The notes beneath the pieces were generated by a model that was not told the DNA's origin, did not search any database, and saw only the letters and a list, made by a program, of their open reading frames with translations. A stretch of DNA of 5,768 nucleotides from Solirubrobacterales bacterium (lineage in GTDB: Bacteria; Actinomycetota; Thermoleophilia; Solirubrobacterales; Solirubrobacteraceae). The translations under genes and the position numbers were made by a program. The stretch is taken from positions 1 through 5,768 of the forward strand of contig JAOPZQ010000642.1 in the NCBI GenBank assembly GCA_025964075.1. The letters run 5' to 3'. Every line of letters begins with the position of its first letter. The first letter of the stretch is position 1. Positions 1 to 5,722 of this stretch are shown one piece after another.

Positions 1-347
1 TGCTCGAGGGGGACGCGCACGTCATCCGCAACGCCGGCGGGGTAGTGACCGACGACGAGATCCGCTCGCTCGCGATCTCCCAGCGCCTGCTCGGCACCCG
101 GGAGATCGTCCTCATCCACCACACCGACTGCGGGATGCTCACGTTCACCGACGACGCCTTCAAGCGGTCGATCCAGCAGGAGACGGGCATCAAGCCCGAG
201 TGGGCCGCCGAGGCGTTCCCAGACGTGGACGAGGACGTGCGGCAGTCGGTCGCCCGGATCCAGGCGAGCCCGTTCATCCCGCACAAGGACTCGGTTCGCG
301 GCTTCGTCTACGACGTCGAGACCGGGCGCCTGCGCGAGATCGTCTGA
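1..347 (+). CDS. Beta-carbonic anhydrase, 3' part (5' end outside window)
   Basis: This is the C-terminal ~115 residues of a beta-class carbonic anhydrase, a zinc enzyme that interconverts CO2 and bicarbonate in the cytoplasm. The reading frame is open from base 3, and the residues before the GTG at 45 (LEGDAHVIRNAGG) are already typical of the family. The GTG is therefore an internal valine, and the true start lies upstream of the window. The second half of the zinc site is visible as HHTDCG, with the ligand His codon at 120-122 and the Cys codon at 129-131. The first half (a CxD motif) would be upstream. The stretches RSLAISQRLLGTREI and GMLTFTDD, and the C-terminal GFVYDVETGRL, closely resemble the mycobacterial Rv1284 type as I remember it (about 163 residues). 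The gene ends in TGA at 345-347 and converges on the Hsp20 operon. The family call is secure; its physiological role here is not visible. Confidence 0.93.
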   Translation, partial: LEGDAHVIRNAGGVVTDDEIRSLAISQRLLGTREIVLIHHTDCGMLTFTDDAFKRSIQQETGIKPEWAAEAFPDVDEDVRQSVARIQASPFIPHKDSVRGFVYDVETGRLREIV

Positions 348-366
348 GCCGTTGCCGCGGCGGAGA

Positions 367-406
367 CCGCCCCGTCGGGGTTGGAAGGTGGCCCCCGACG
401 AGGCGG
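367..406. terminator. Hairpin between convergent genes, likely bidirectional terminator
   Basis: Bases 367-380 pair with 393-406 as a 14-bp stem with one mismatch (C372 opposite A401) around a 12-base loop. It lies in the 71-base gap between the carbonic anhydrase stop and the stop of the downstream hsp20 gene, where a terminator serving both strands is expected. There is no T-run, as is common in high-GC actinobacteria. Termination is inferred from position and stem strength. Confidence 0.6.
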
Positions 407-418
407 CCGGGTGGTGGG

Positions 419-931
419 TCAGGCGGGGGCGCCTGCGCCCTGCTCGCTCTGCTCGGTCGCCCCTTCGCCGGGCCGGGACTCCTGCGCCGTGCCTTCGATC
501 GTCGGGCTTCCCGCCGCCGTGCCCTCCTTGATCTCGATCTTGCGCGGCTTCATCGTCTCGGGCTTGGGGATGCGGAGCCTCAGCACGCCGTCGGCCATGG
601 ACGCCTCGATCGACTCGGGGTCGAGCCCGCGGGGGACGCGGATGCTGCGCTCGAAGCGGCCGAACGTGCGCTCGATGCGCCTGGGTCCGGCGCTCCCGTC
701 CTCCTCGCGGTAGGGAACCTGCCGCTCGCCGCGAACGGTGAGCACCTCGTTGTCGAGGTCGATCTCCAGGTTGTCCCGGTTCACGCCCGGGACGTCCATG
801 TAGATCGTCACGCCGTCATCGTCGACGAGGACGTCGGCCGGCGGCACGTAGGTGTTGATCCCGCCCTCCTGGGCGAGGAAGCGGTTGAGGTCGCGGAGCC
901 ACGGCGCGATCGGCTCCATGAGGATCGCCAT
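419..931 (-). CDS. Small heat-shock protein, Hsp20/alpha-crystallin family (second gene of pair)
   Basis: This encodes a 170-residue ATP-independent holdase chaperone that would bind unfolding proteins in the cytoplasm. The short N-terminal arm (1-28) is followed by an alpha-crystallin domain at about 29-124. That domain shows the DVPGV turn (46-50), the LTVRGER strand (64-70) and the signature DGVLRLRIPK (114-123). The C-terminal I-x-I motif (IEI, 132-134), which docks neighbouring subunits in oligomers, is present. After it comes a tail of about 35 residues rich in Gly, Ala, Glu, Ser and Pro that is probably disordered and longer than in most family members. The ATG at 929-931 is preceded by AAGGAG (complement of 938-943) six bases away, which fixes the start. 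It lies 28 bases downstream of the other hsp20 gene and is very likely cotranscribed with it. Confidence 0.95.
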   Translation of the reverse strand: MAILMEPIAPWLRDLNRFLAQEGGINTYVPPADVLVDDDGVTIYMDVPGVNRDNLEIDLDNEVLTVRGERQVPYREEDGSAGPRRIERTFGRFERSIRVPRGLDPESIEASMADGVLRLRIPKPETMKPRKIEIKEGTAAGSPTIEGTAQESRPGEGATEQSEQGAGAPA

Positions 932-937
932 AGTCGT

Positions 938-943
938 CTCCTT
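938..943 (-). promoter_or_regulatory. Ribosome-binding site of downstream hsp20 gene
   Basis: AAGGAG on the minus strand, six bases before the ATG at 931. It favours this ATG over the in-frame Met four codons later. Confidence 0.75.
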
Positions 944-959
944 GGGATTGTCGTCGGTT

Positions 960-1421
960 CTACTCGGGCTTCACGTCGATGCGTCGCGGCCGCGCCTGCG
1001 CGGCCTTCGGCACGCGAACCGTGAGCACGCCGTCCTTGAGCTTCGCCTCGACTGCGTCGGCGTTCAGCTCGTTCGGCAGGGCGACGCGGTACTCGAACGC
1101 TCCCACGCGCCGCGTCCTGCGCCTGAGGATGCCGGCGCGCTCGCGTTCCTTGATCTCGCCGGTGATCATCACCTCGGATTCGCGGACCTCGACGTTGACG
1201 TCCTCGCGGCGGACCCCCGGCAGCTCGGCCTCGATGATCCACGCGTCGTCCGTCTCCTCGACGTCGACGGGCGGAGACCAGGCCTGGCCGTCGCCGGCTC
1301 CGGTCCAGACGCTCTCGAACAGGCGCCCCAGCTGCTCCTGCAGCTCGTCGAGCTCGTTCATCGGCTGAGAGCGGCGCGCAGGCAGCGAGGCACGCTCACG
1401 TTGTCGGGTCGGTAGGGCCAT
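960..1421 (-). CDS. Small heat-shock protein, Hsp20/alpha-crystallin family (first gene of pair)
   Basis: This is a 153-residue Hsp20 chaperone of the Hsp18 style common in actinobacteria. An arginine-rich N-terminus (1-20) leads into MNELDELQEQLGRLFESVW (21-39), a typical sHSP arm. The alpha-crystallin domain (about 51-139) has AELPGVRREDV (65-75), VMITGEI (84-90) and DGVLTVRVPK (130-139). A terminal I-x-V motif (IDV, 148-150) sits three residues from the end. The frame stays open upstream to 1613, but the ATG at 1419-1421 is preceded by GAGAGGAG (complement of 1427-1434), and the sequence before it does not look like sHSP, so I start here. It differs clearly from its neighbour outside the core motifs, so the pair are diverged paralogues that may form separate or mixed oligomers. 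The promoter must lie between about 1435 and 1530; I cannot identify convincing -35/-10 boxes. Confidence 0.95.
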   Translation of the reverse strand: MALPTRQRERASLPARRSQPMNELDELQEQLGRLFESVWTGAGDGQAWSPPVDVEETDDAWIIEAELPGVRREDVNVEVRESEVMITGEIKERERAGILRRRTRRVGAFEYRVALPNELNADAVEAKLKDGVLTVRVPKAAQARPRRIDVKPE

Positions 1422-1426
1422 CGGTG

Positions 1427-1434
1427 CTCCTCTC
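1427..1434 (-). promoter_or_regulatory. Ribosome-binding site of first hsp20 gene
   Basis: GAGAGGAG on the minus strand, five bases before the ATG at 1421. It decides between this start and the longer open frame reaching 1613. Confidence 0.75.
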
Positions 1435-1470
1435 AGTGCATTAAGGCTCTCTTCGCGAGGTAGCGCGCGG

Positions 1471-1487
1471 GAGTGGAGCCCCAACTC
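1471..1487. promoter_or_regulatory. Possible operator-like inverted repeat upstream of hsp20 operon
   Basis: GAGT (1471-1474) and ACTC (1484-1487) form an inverted repeat around nine bases, 50 bases upstream of the hsp20 start codon. The half-sites recall the cores of the HspR-binding HAIR element, but HAIR has a 7-base spacer and longer arms, so the match is poor. The CIRCE element has the opposite half-site order and is not present. This is only a candidate regulatory site. Confidence 0.2.
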
Positions 1488-1817
1488 GGGGGCCGCAGAA
1501 AGCTCGCAAATAGCGGCTTTTTCGCGGCCGGCGCGACCGAGGAGCACGGACTGATGACGCTCCACCTTGCCGGCGGCGACCGCCCCACGCTGGTCTACCC
1601 CAAGCCCGACCACACCCCCGCCGACTACACGATCCTCAACTTCCCGGTGGACGACATCGATCAGGCGATCGACGAGCTCACCGCGCGCGGCGTGCGGTTC
1701 GAGCGCTACGACGGCATCGCCCAGGACGAGCGCGGAGTCATGCGCGAGGGCGGCCCGTACATCGCCTGGTTCAAGGACCCGGCGGGGAACGTGCTGTCGG
1801 TCCTCCAGGAGCGCTAG
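1473..1817 (+). CDS. VOC/glyoxalase-fold protein, N-terminally shortened (possible pseudogene)
   Basis: The frame encodes 114 residues from a GTG at 1473. Residues 22-114 match the C-terminal two thirds of a VOC-superfamily (glyoxalase/bleomycin-resistance fold) protein: LMTLHLAGG (27-35), LVYPKPDHTPADYTILNFPV (40-59), VDDIDQAIDELTARGVRFERY (59-79) and YIAWFKDPAGNVLSVL (96-111). Members of this family as I know them have about 125-130 residues and begin with a beta-alpha-beta unit carrying an FY...LGL motif. That unit is absent here, and residues 7-19 are encoded instead by an AT-enriched hairpin with unusual codons (AGA, AAT, TTT). An in-frame TAG at 1461-1463 blocks any longer start, and no good Shine-Dalgarno precedes the GTG. 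An ATG at 1554 has GAGGAG nine bases upstream but would give only 87 residues. Half of a VOC module is unlikely to keep the metal site, so this is probably a remnant; an assembly deletion is also possible. Substrate unknown. Confidence 0.7.
   Translation: MEPQLGGRRKLANSGFFAAGATEEHGLMTLHLAGGDRPTLVYPKPDHTPADYTILNFPVDDIDQAIDELTARGVRFERYDGIAQDERGVMREGGPYIAWFKDPAGNVLSVLQER
1491..1529. other. 39-base bulged hairpin with T-run at head of VOC remnant
   Basis: Bases 1491-1496 pair with 1524-1529, 1497-1503 pair with 1516-1522 (one G-T pair), and 1505-1507 pair with 1513-1515 around an AAATA loop. This gives 16 pairs with only two single-base bulges (C1523 and T1504). The inner part, an A-run, a GC-rich stem and then TTTTT at 1518-1522, has the form of a rho-independent terminator on the plus strand. 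It lies within the annotated 5' end of the VOC frame and about 70-108 bases upstream of the hsp20 start. It could be a terminator, a regulatory structure or the scar of a rearrangement. Confidence 0.55.
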
Positions 1818-1846
1818 CTCGTATCGTTCGGGCGCGGTACCACCCT

Positions 1847-3136
1847 GTGAGCGCCACGCCCGCGACCATCGCGTTCTTCCCGGAGGGCGCCTTCGGCCCG
1901 ACGAACAACTGCGTCGGGATCGGCGACGTCCTCCGGCGCCGCGGGCACCGCGTCGTCTTCGTCGTCGAGGAGTCCTTCGCCGGGACGCTGGAAGCGCGGG
2001 GCTTCGAGGAGCGGCTCATCCGCCTCACGCCGGCGGCCGAGGTGGAGGAGGCGCCGGGGCAGTTCTGGAAGGACTACATCCGGGAGACGGCGCCCCTCTT
2101 CCGCCGGCCGACGATCGAGCAGCTGGAGGGGTTCGTCGCCCCGACGTTCCAGGCGCTGATCGACGGCGCCAAGCACGTCGACGATCGCCTGCGCGAGATC
2201 TTCGCCGAGCTCCGGCCGGACATCGTCGTCGAGGACAACGTCGTGGCCTTTCCGGCGCTCCACGCCTCGGGACGCCCGTGGGTCCGGATCCTCTCCTGCA
2301 ACCCCGCGGAGCTCAAGGATCCCGACGTCCCGCCCCCGTTCTCCGGGCTGCCGCAGGCCGACCGCGACGACTGGGAGAGCTACTGGGCTGCCTACCGCGC
2401 GGCGCTCGGTCCGTTGCACGCCGAGTTCGACGAGTTCTGCCGCGAGCGTGGCGCGCCGCCGTTGCCCCCGGACGACTTCATCCACGAGAGCTCGTGGCTC
2501 AACCTCTACCTCTATCCCGCCGAGGCCGACTACCCGCGCGCCCGGCCCCTCGGCGAGCGGTGGCACAACCTCGAGGCGAGCGTGCGCACGACGGACGCGG
2601 CGTGGACGCTCCCCGAGCCGCTGGCTGCCGGCGAGGATCCGCTCGTCTACCTGAGCCTCGGCTCGCTCGGGTCCGCCGACGTCGAGCTGATGCGCCGACT
2701 CGTCGCGACGCTCGCCCGCGCGCCCTATCGGGTGATCGTCTCCAAGGGACCGCAAGCGGCAGAGATCGAGCTGGCCCCGAACATGGTCGGCGACGAGTTC
2801 CTGCCGCAGACGTCGATCCTGCCGCTCGTCGACGTCGTCATCACGCACGGCGGCAACAACACGGTCACGGAGGCGTTGTGGTTCGGCAAGCCGATGGTCG
2901 TCCTGCCGCTGTTCTGGGACCAGTACGACAACGCCCAGCGGATGCGGGAAACGGGGCTCGGAGTACGGCTCGACACCTACGGACACGAGCCGGCCGAGCT
3001 GACGGCGGCGATCGAGCGGCAGCTCGGCGACCGCGCGCTGGCGGGACGCCTCGCGGCCATCTCGCGCCGGCTGCAGTCGGCGCCGGGGACGCTGCGCGCC
3101 GCCGATCTGATCGAACGGGTGCTGCAACCTCGCTGA
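1847..3136 (+). CDS. GT1/MGT-type glycosyltransferase (UDP-glucosyltransferase-like)
   Basis: This encodes a 429-residue GT-B-fold glycosyltransferase related to macrolide/flavonoid glycosyltransferases (YjiC, COG1819-like). It would transfer a sugar from an NDP-sugar donor to a small acceptor in the cytoplasm; the acceptor cannot be told. The N-terminal Rossmann half begins IAFFPEGAFGPTNN (8-21) and continues RRRGHRVVFVVE (30-41). The domain linker leads into VYLSLGSLGS (267-276). The donor-binding C-terminal motif is strong: VITHGGNNTVTEALWFGKP (331-349), then VVLPLFWDQYDNAQR (351-365) with the sugar-contacting Asp-Gln at 358-359. Length is normal. The usual GHxxP motif, whose His is the catalytic base, reads GPTNN here, with Pro18 in the expected place. 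The start is a GTG without a clear Shine-Dalgarno, 29 bases after the VOC frame, and translation may be coupled. The TGA at 3134-3136 is three bases from the stop of the convergent VOC gene. Confidence 0.9.
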   Translation: MSATPATIAFFPEGAFGPTNNCVGIGDVLRRRGHRVVFVVEESFAGTLEARGFEERLIRLTPAAEVEEAPGQFWKDYIRETAPLFRRPTIEQLEGFVAPTFQALIDGAKHVDDRLREIFAELRPDIVVEDNVVAFPALHASGRPWVRILSCNPAELKDPDVPPPFSGLPQADRDDWESYWAAYRAALGPLHAEFDEFCRERGAPPLPPDDFIHESSWLNLYLYPAEADYPRARPLGERWHNLEASVRTTDAAWTLPEPLAAGEDPLVYLSLGSLGSADVELMRRLVATLARAPYRVIVSKGPQAAEIELAPNMVGDEFLPQTSILPLVDVVITHGGNNTVTEALWFGKPMVVLPLFWDQYDNAQRMRETGLGVRLDTYGHEPAELTAAIERQLGDRALAGRLAAISRRLQSAPGTLRAADLIERVLQPR

Positions 3137-3139
3137 AGC

Positions 3140-3529
3140 TCAGAAGTCGCGCCGCCCGGGGAGCTGCGCCATGCGCTCCGGCCGCGTGAGCTCGTAGAGC
3201 GCGAGGCGCTGCGGCGCCGGCGTCACGAGCTCCACCGCCTCCCCGGGAGGGATCTCGAACCGCGCGGCGACCTCGACGCCCCGCTCCCGCAGCGCCGCGA
3301 CCGCCTGCTCGAGGTCGGCCACGCGATGGACGAGCACGGGCGCATCGCCCCCGAGGTGCTGGGCGAGCAGCAACGCGGGTGGGTCCGGGCTCAGGCGCAC
3401 CATCGCCACCCGGGTGCCGAACCGCTCGATCGCGAACACGAGCTCCGCGCCCAGCCGCTCGGTGTAGTGCGCGACGTCGGCGGCGACGTCGCGGCTCGGC
3501 AGGTAGACGTAGTCGAGCTGGTCGAACAC
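3140..3529 (-). CDS. VOC-family (glyoxalase/dioxygenase fold) protein
   Basis: This encodes a complete 129-residue single-module VOC protein. The first half (about 1-55) holds FDQLDYVYLPSRDVAADVAH (2-21), then YTERLGAEL (22-30) and VAMVRLSPDPPALLLAQHL (41-59). The second half (about 64-115) holds VLVHRVADLEQAVAALRERG (65-84) and FEIPPGEAVELVTPAPQRLA (91-110), then LYELTRPE (111-118). Glu113 is in the usual metal-ligand position of the last strand, and His68 may be another ligand. Family members are lyases, dioxygenases or ligand-binding resistance proteins; the substrate cannot be assigned. The start taken is a GTG with no visible Shine-Dalgarno, 13 bases after the stop of the upstream deacetylase/glycosyltransferase gene. 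That gene ends in TAATG, but the ATG at 3543 is in a different frame. This suggests translational coupling or a small indel at the 5' end. Confidence 0.88.
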   Translation of the reverse strand: MFDQLDYVYLPSRDVAADVAHYTERLGAELVFAIERFGTRVAMVRLSPDPPALLLAQHLGGDAPVLVHRVADLEQAVAALRERGVEVAARFEIPPGEAVELVTPAPQRLALYELTRPERMAQLPGRRDF

Positions 3530-3542
3530 GGAGCCGTGGACA

Positions 3543-5681
3543 TTAGATCTCGCGTGCGACCTCGACCTCGCCGGTGCGATCGAGGTGGTGCCACCGCAGG
3601 CGCACGCCGAGCATGGCGCTGATCGCAGACTCGATCACCACCAGGTACATGAGCTGGCGGTAGACCAGCTGCTGAACGGGGATGGCCCACAGTGGACGCA
3701 GCGACTCGTGGTCGAGCCTGAACGCGTAGGCGGCGAGGAGGATCTGGAGGACGTTGAAGCCGCCCCAGTACGCGATCACCGGCACGGGGTCGAGGAACAC
3801 GAGGCCGTACACCGCGAAGACGTCGATCAGCGGCGCGAGCATCGGCAGCAAGATCTGGAAGAGGACCAGATACGGGATGCCGCGCCGGCCGATGCGCTGC
3901 TCGCCGGGGCGCCAGATCGCGGCCCTGTGCTTCCAGACGGCTTGCATCGTCCCGTAGGACCAGCGGTACCGCTGGCGCCAGAGAGCTCGGAGCGTGGAGG
4001 GCGCCTCGGTCCACGCGCGAGCGTGCTCGACGTAGACGACCCGCCAGCCGGCCCGGCCGAGCGCGAGCGTGACGTCGGTGTCCTCGGCGAGCGTCGCCGC
4101 CGACAGCCCGCCCACGTCGGCCAGCGCCTCGCGCCGGAACGCGCCGATCGCGCCGGGGATCGTCGGCATGCAGCGCAGCGTGTCGTAGAGGCGCCGGTCG
4201 AGGTTGAAGCCCATGACGTACTCGATGTGCTGCCAACGGCCGAGGAGGCCCCGCCGGTTTCCGACCTTCGTGTTGCCGGAGGCGGCGCCCACGCCGGGGT
4301 CCTCCATCGGCGCGACGAGCCGCGACAGCGTCTCGGGCTCGAAGACCGTGTCGGCGTCGACCATCACGATCACCTCGTTGCCGGCGGCCGCGATCCCGCG
4401 ATTGAGCGCGGCCGGCTTGCCGGCGTTGGCCTGGCGGATGAGATGCACGCCCGGCAACTCGAGGCCATGGACGATGTCCGCGGTTTCGTCCTCGGAGCCA
4501 TCGTCCACGACGATCACCTCGACCTCGGGATGCGTCGTGGTCACCAGCGAGCGCACCGCCCGCTCGATTCCGACCGCCTCGTTGTAGGCGGGGACGACGA
4601 CGGAGATCGAGGGACGGAACGTCGGATCGTGGAGCTGGCGGCGTGCCGCGCGGGCGTGACGTCGGGCCAACACGACGACGAAGATCGCGCGCAGGATCAT
4701 CAGCGCCGCGATCGGGATCAGCACGATCGTCAAGGCGGTGGTCACGAACCGCGCGACGGCGAGCGTCTGGACGAGCAGCCAACCGCGGCTCTCCTGTGAC
4801 CAGCTGGCGCGGATCTCCGTGCTCGCCCGACCGAGCCCGGCCAGCGCCGACACCGTCACGAACCGGAACCCCCGTGCGCGCAGCCGGGCGATCAGGCGCG
4901 GCAGGGCGGCGAGTGTCTCGGAACGGTCGCCGCCCGCGTCGTGCATCAGCACGATCCCTCCCTGCCTCCCGGGGGGTGTCGCATTGCGGACGATCGCGGA
5001 GACGCCGGGACGCTCCCAGTCGCGGGCGTCGTAGTCGCTGAGGGCGATCAGATACCCGTCCTCGGCGAGTCCGAGGTAGGCGCGGTACTGGGCCGGCGTC
5101 ACGGCCACGGGCGAGGCGGCGTAGGGCGGTCGCAGGAGGTGCGTGCGGGTACCGACGATCCCGGCGAGCGCGCTCTCGGTCAGTCCGACCTGGAGGGAGC
5201 GCTCCCAACCGGGCAGCGACGCCAGGTCCGCGTGCGTGAAGGTGTGGTCACCGAGCTCGAATCCGTCGTCGTGGAGCATGCGCACGATGCTCGGATAGCG
5301 CACCGCCTGGCTGCCGACGACGAAGAAGGCGGCGGGTACGTGCAGGCGGCGCAGCACGGCGGCGATCTTCGGCGTCCACCGGGCGCTCGGCCCGTCGTCG
5401 AACGTCAGCGCGATCCTGCGTCCGGGCGCCGGCTGACGCGACACCAGGCGACCGTGGACGGCGGTGAGGATCGGCCGCGATCCCGCGAGCGGGGCGGTCC
5501 GCGAGCGCGTCGTCGGCGTGGCGCTGGCGCCGATCGTGCGCACCGTCACGCCCTGCACGAACAGCAGGACGAGCAGCGTCGTCAGGCAGAAGCCCAGCAG
5601 GGACCAGTGCGCGGGCGGGCGGCGAATCCGTCGCCGCATCTCCGCCGCGCGCGCCGCGGTCACGACACGCCGGACGGGCAC
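3543..5681 (-). CDS. Fused polysaccharide deacetylase (NodB) / GT2 processive glycosyltransferase
   Basis: This is a 712-residue membrane protein with two enzymes. After a basic N-terminus and one membrane segment (about 27-43) comes a NodB/CE4 deacetylase (about 88-285) with all five motifs: TFDDG (93-97), HTFTH (146-150, metal histidines), RPPY (184-187), DYDARDW (216-222) and VLMHD (244-248, catalytic His247). A hydrophobic stretch (about 313-339) with basic residues after it leads to a GT2 synthase: VVPAYNE (362-368), VDDGSED (392-398), DAD (442-444), EDTD (533-536, catalytic Asp) and QRYRW (570-574, the QxxRW motif of processive synthases). More membrane segments follow at about 602-650 and 663-695. 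This places the deacetylase outside and the synthase inside the membrane, as with separate PgaC/PgaB or IcaA/IcaB proteins. A polymer of N-acetylated amino sugar, partly deacetylated, is the likely product, but the sugar is not proven. The GTG at 5681 follows an in-frame TGA (5691-5693). The ATG at 5639 (698 residues, just before the basic stretch and membrane segment) is an equally plausible start; neither has a well-spaced Shine-Dalgarno. Confidence 0.93.
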   Translation of the reverse strand: MPVRRVVTAARAAEMRRRIRRPPAHWSLLGFCLTTLLVLLFVQGVTVRTIGASATPTTRSRTAPLAGSRPILTAVHGRLVSRQPAPGRRIALTFDDGPSARWTPKIAAVLRRLHVPAAFFVVGSQAVRYPSIVRMLHDDGFELGDHTFTHADLASLPGWERSLQVGLTESALAGIVGTRTHLLRPPYAASPVAVTPAQYRAYLGLAEDGYLIALSDYDARDWERPGVSAIVRNATPPGRQGGIVLMHDAGGDRSETLAALPRLIARLRARGFRFVTVSALAGLGRASTEIRASWSQESRGWLLVQTLAVARFVTTALTIVLIPIAALMILRAIFVVVLARRHARAARRQLHDPTFRPSISVVVPAYNEAVGIERAVRSLVTTTHPEVEVIVVDDGSEDETADIVHGLELPGVHLIRQANAGKPAALNRGIAAAGNEVIVMVDADTVFEPETLSRLVAPMEDPGVGAASGNTKVGNRRGLLGRWQHIEYVMGFNLDRRLYDTLRCMPTIPGAIGAFRREALADVGGLSAATLAEDTDVTLALGRAGWRVVYVEHARAWTEAPSTLRALWRQRYRWSYGTMQAVWKHRAAIWRPGEQRIGRRGIPYLVLFQILLPMLAPLIDVFAVYGLVFLDPVPVIAYWGGFNVLQILLAAYAFRLDHESLRPLWAIPVQQLVYRQLMYLVVIESAISAMLGVRLRWHHLDRTGEVEVAREI

Positions 5682-5698
5682 CCCGACGACTCAGACGG

Positions 5699-5722
5699 AC
5701 GCCGGGGGAAGGGTCCCGGCGT
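5699..5722. other. 8-bp hairpin upstream of the deacetylase/GT2 gene
   Basis: ACGCCGGG (5699-5706) pairs perfectly with CCCGGCGT (5715-5722) around an 8-base loop, about 18 bases before the GTG start of the minus-strand gene. It could be a leader structure, or the terminator of a gene beyond the window edge. The rest of 5682-5768 shows no gene, no clear promoter boxes and no Shine-Dalgarno. Confidence 0.35.

Noticed and set aside
45..47. GTG at 45 as the start of a 100-residue carbonic anhydrase
   Set aside because: Conserved family residues continue in frame upstream to the window edge, so the codon is an internal valine.
1440..1445. CTTAAT on the minus strand as a -10 box for hsp20
   Set aside because: Transcription would start on or just before the Shine-Dalgarno at 1427-1434, and no -35 box stands at the right distance.
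1422..1530. CIRCE element for HrcA control of hsp20
   Set aside because: No TTAGCACTC-type half-sites were found; the repeat present has the reverse half-site order.
1422..1613. N-terminal extension of the first Hsp20 protein to 217 residues
   Set aside because: The strong Shine-Dalgarno and ATG at 1421 fit the normal Hsp20 length, and the extra residues run antisense through the VOC frame and hairpin.
1814..3127. Long open frame (437 codons) on the minus strand opposite the GT1 gene
   Set aside because: Its translation is Arg/Glu/Val-rich without recognisable domains and mirrors the GT1 gene codon by codon. It is an expected shadow of high third-position GC.
1567..3189. Plus-strand open frame of 540 codons overlapping the VOC and GT1 genes
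   Set aside because: Extremely Arg/Ala/Pro-rich low-complexity translation. The overlapped frames carry clear VOC and GT1 motifs instead.
3585..4799. Plus-strand open frame of 404 codons antisense to the GT2 domain
   Set aside because: His/Asp/Arg-rich translation with no domain and no ribosome-binding site; an antisense shadow.
3391..5208. Minus-strand open frame of 605 codons inside the deacetylase/GT2 gene
   Set aside because: Arg/Pro-rich shadow in another frame; every NodB and GT2 motif is in the 712-residue frame.
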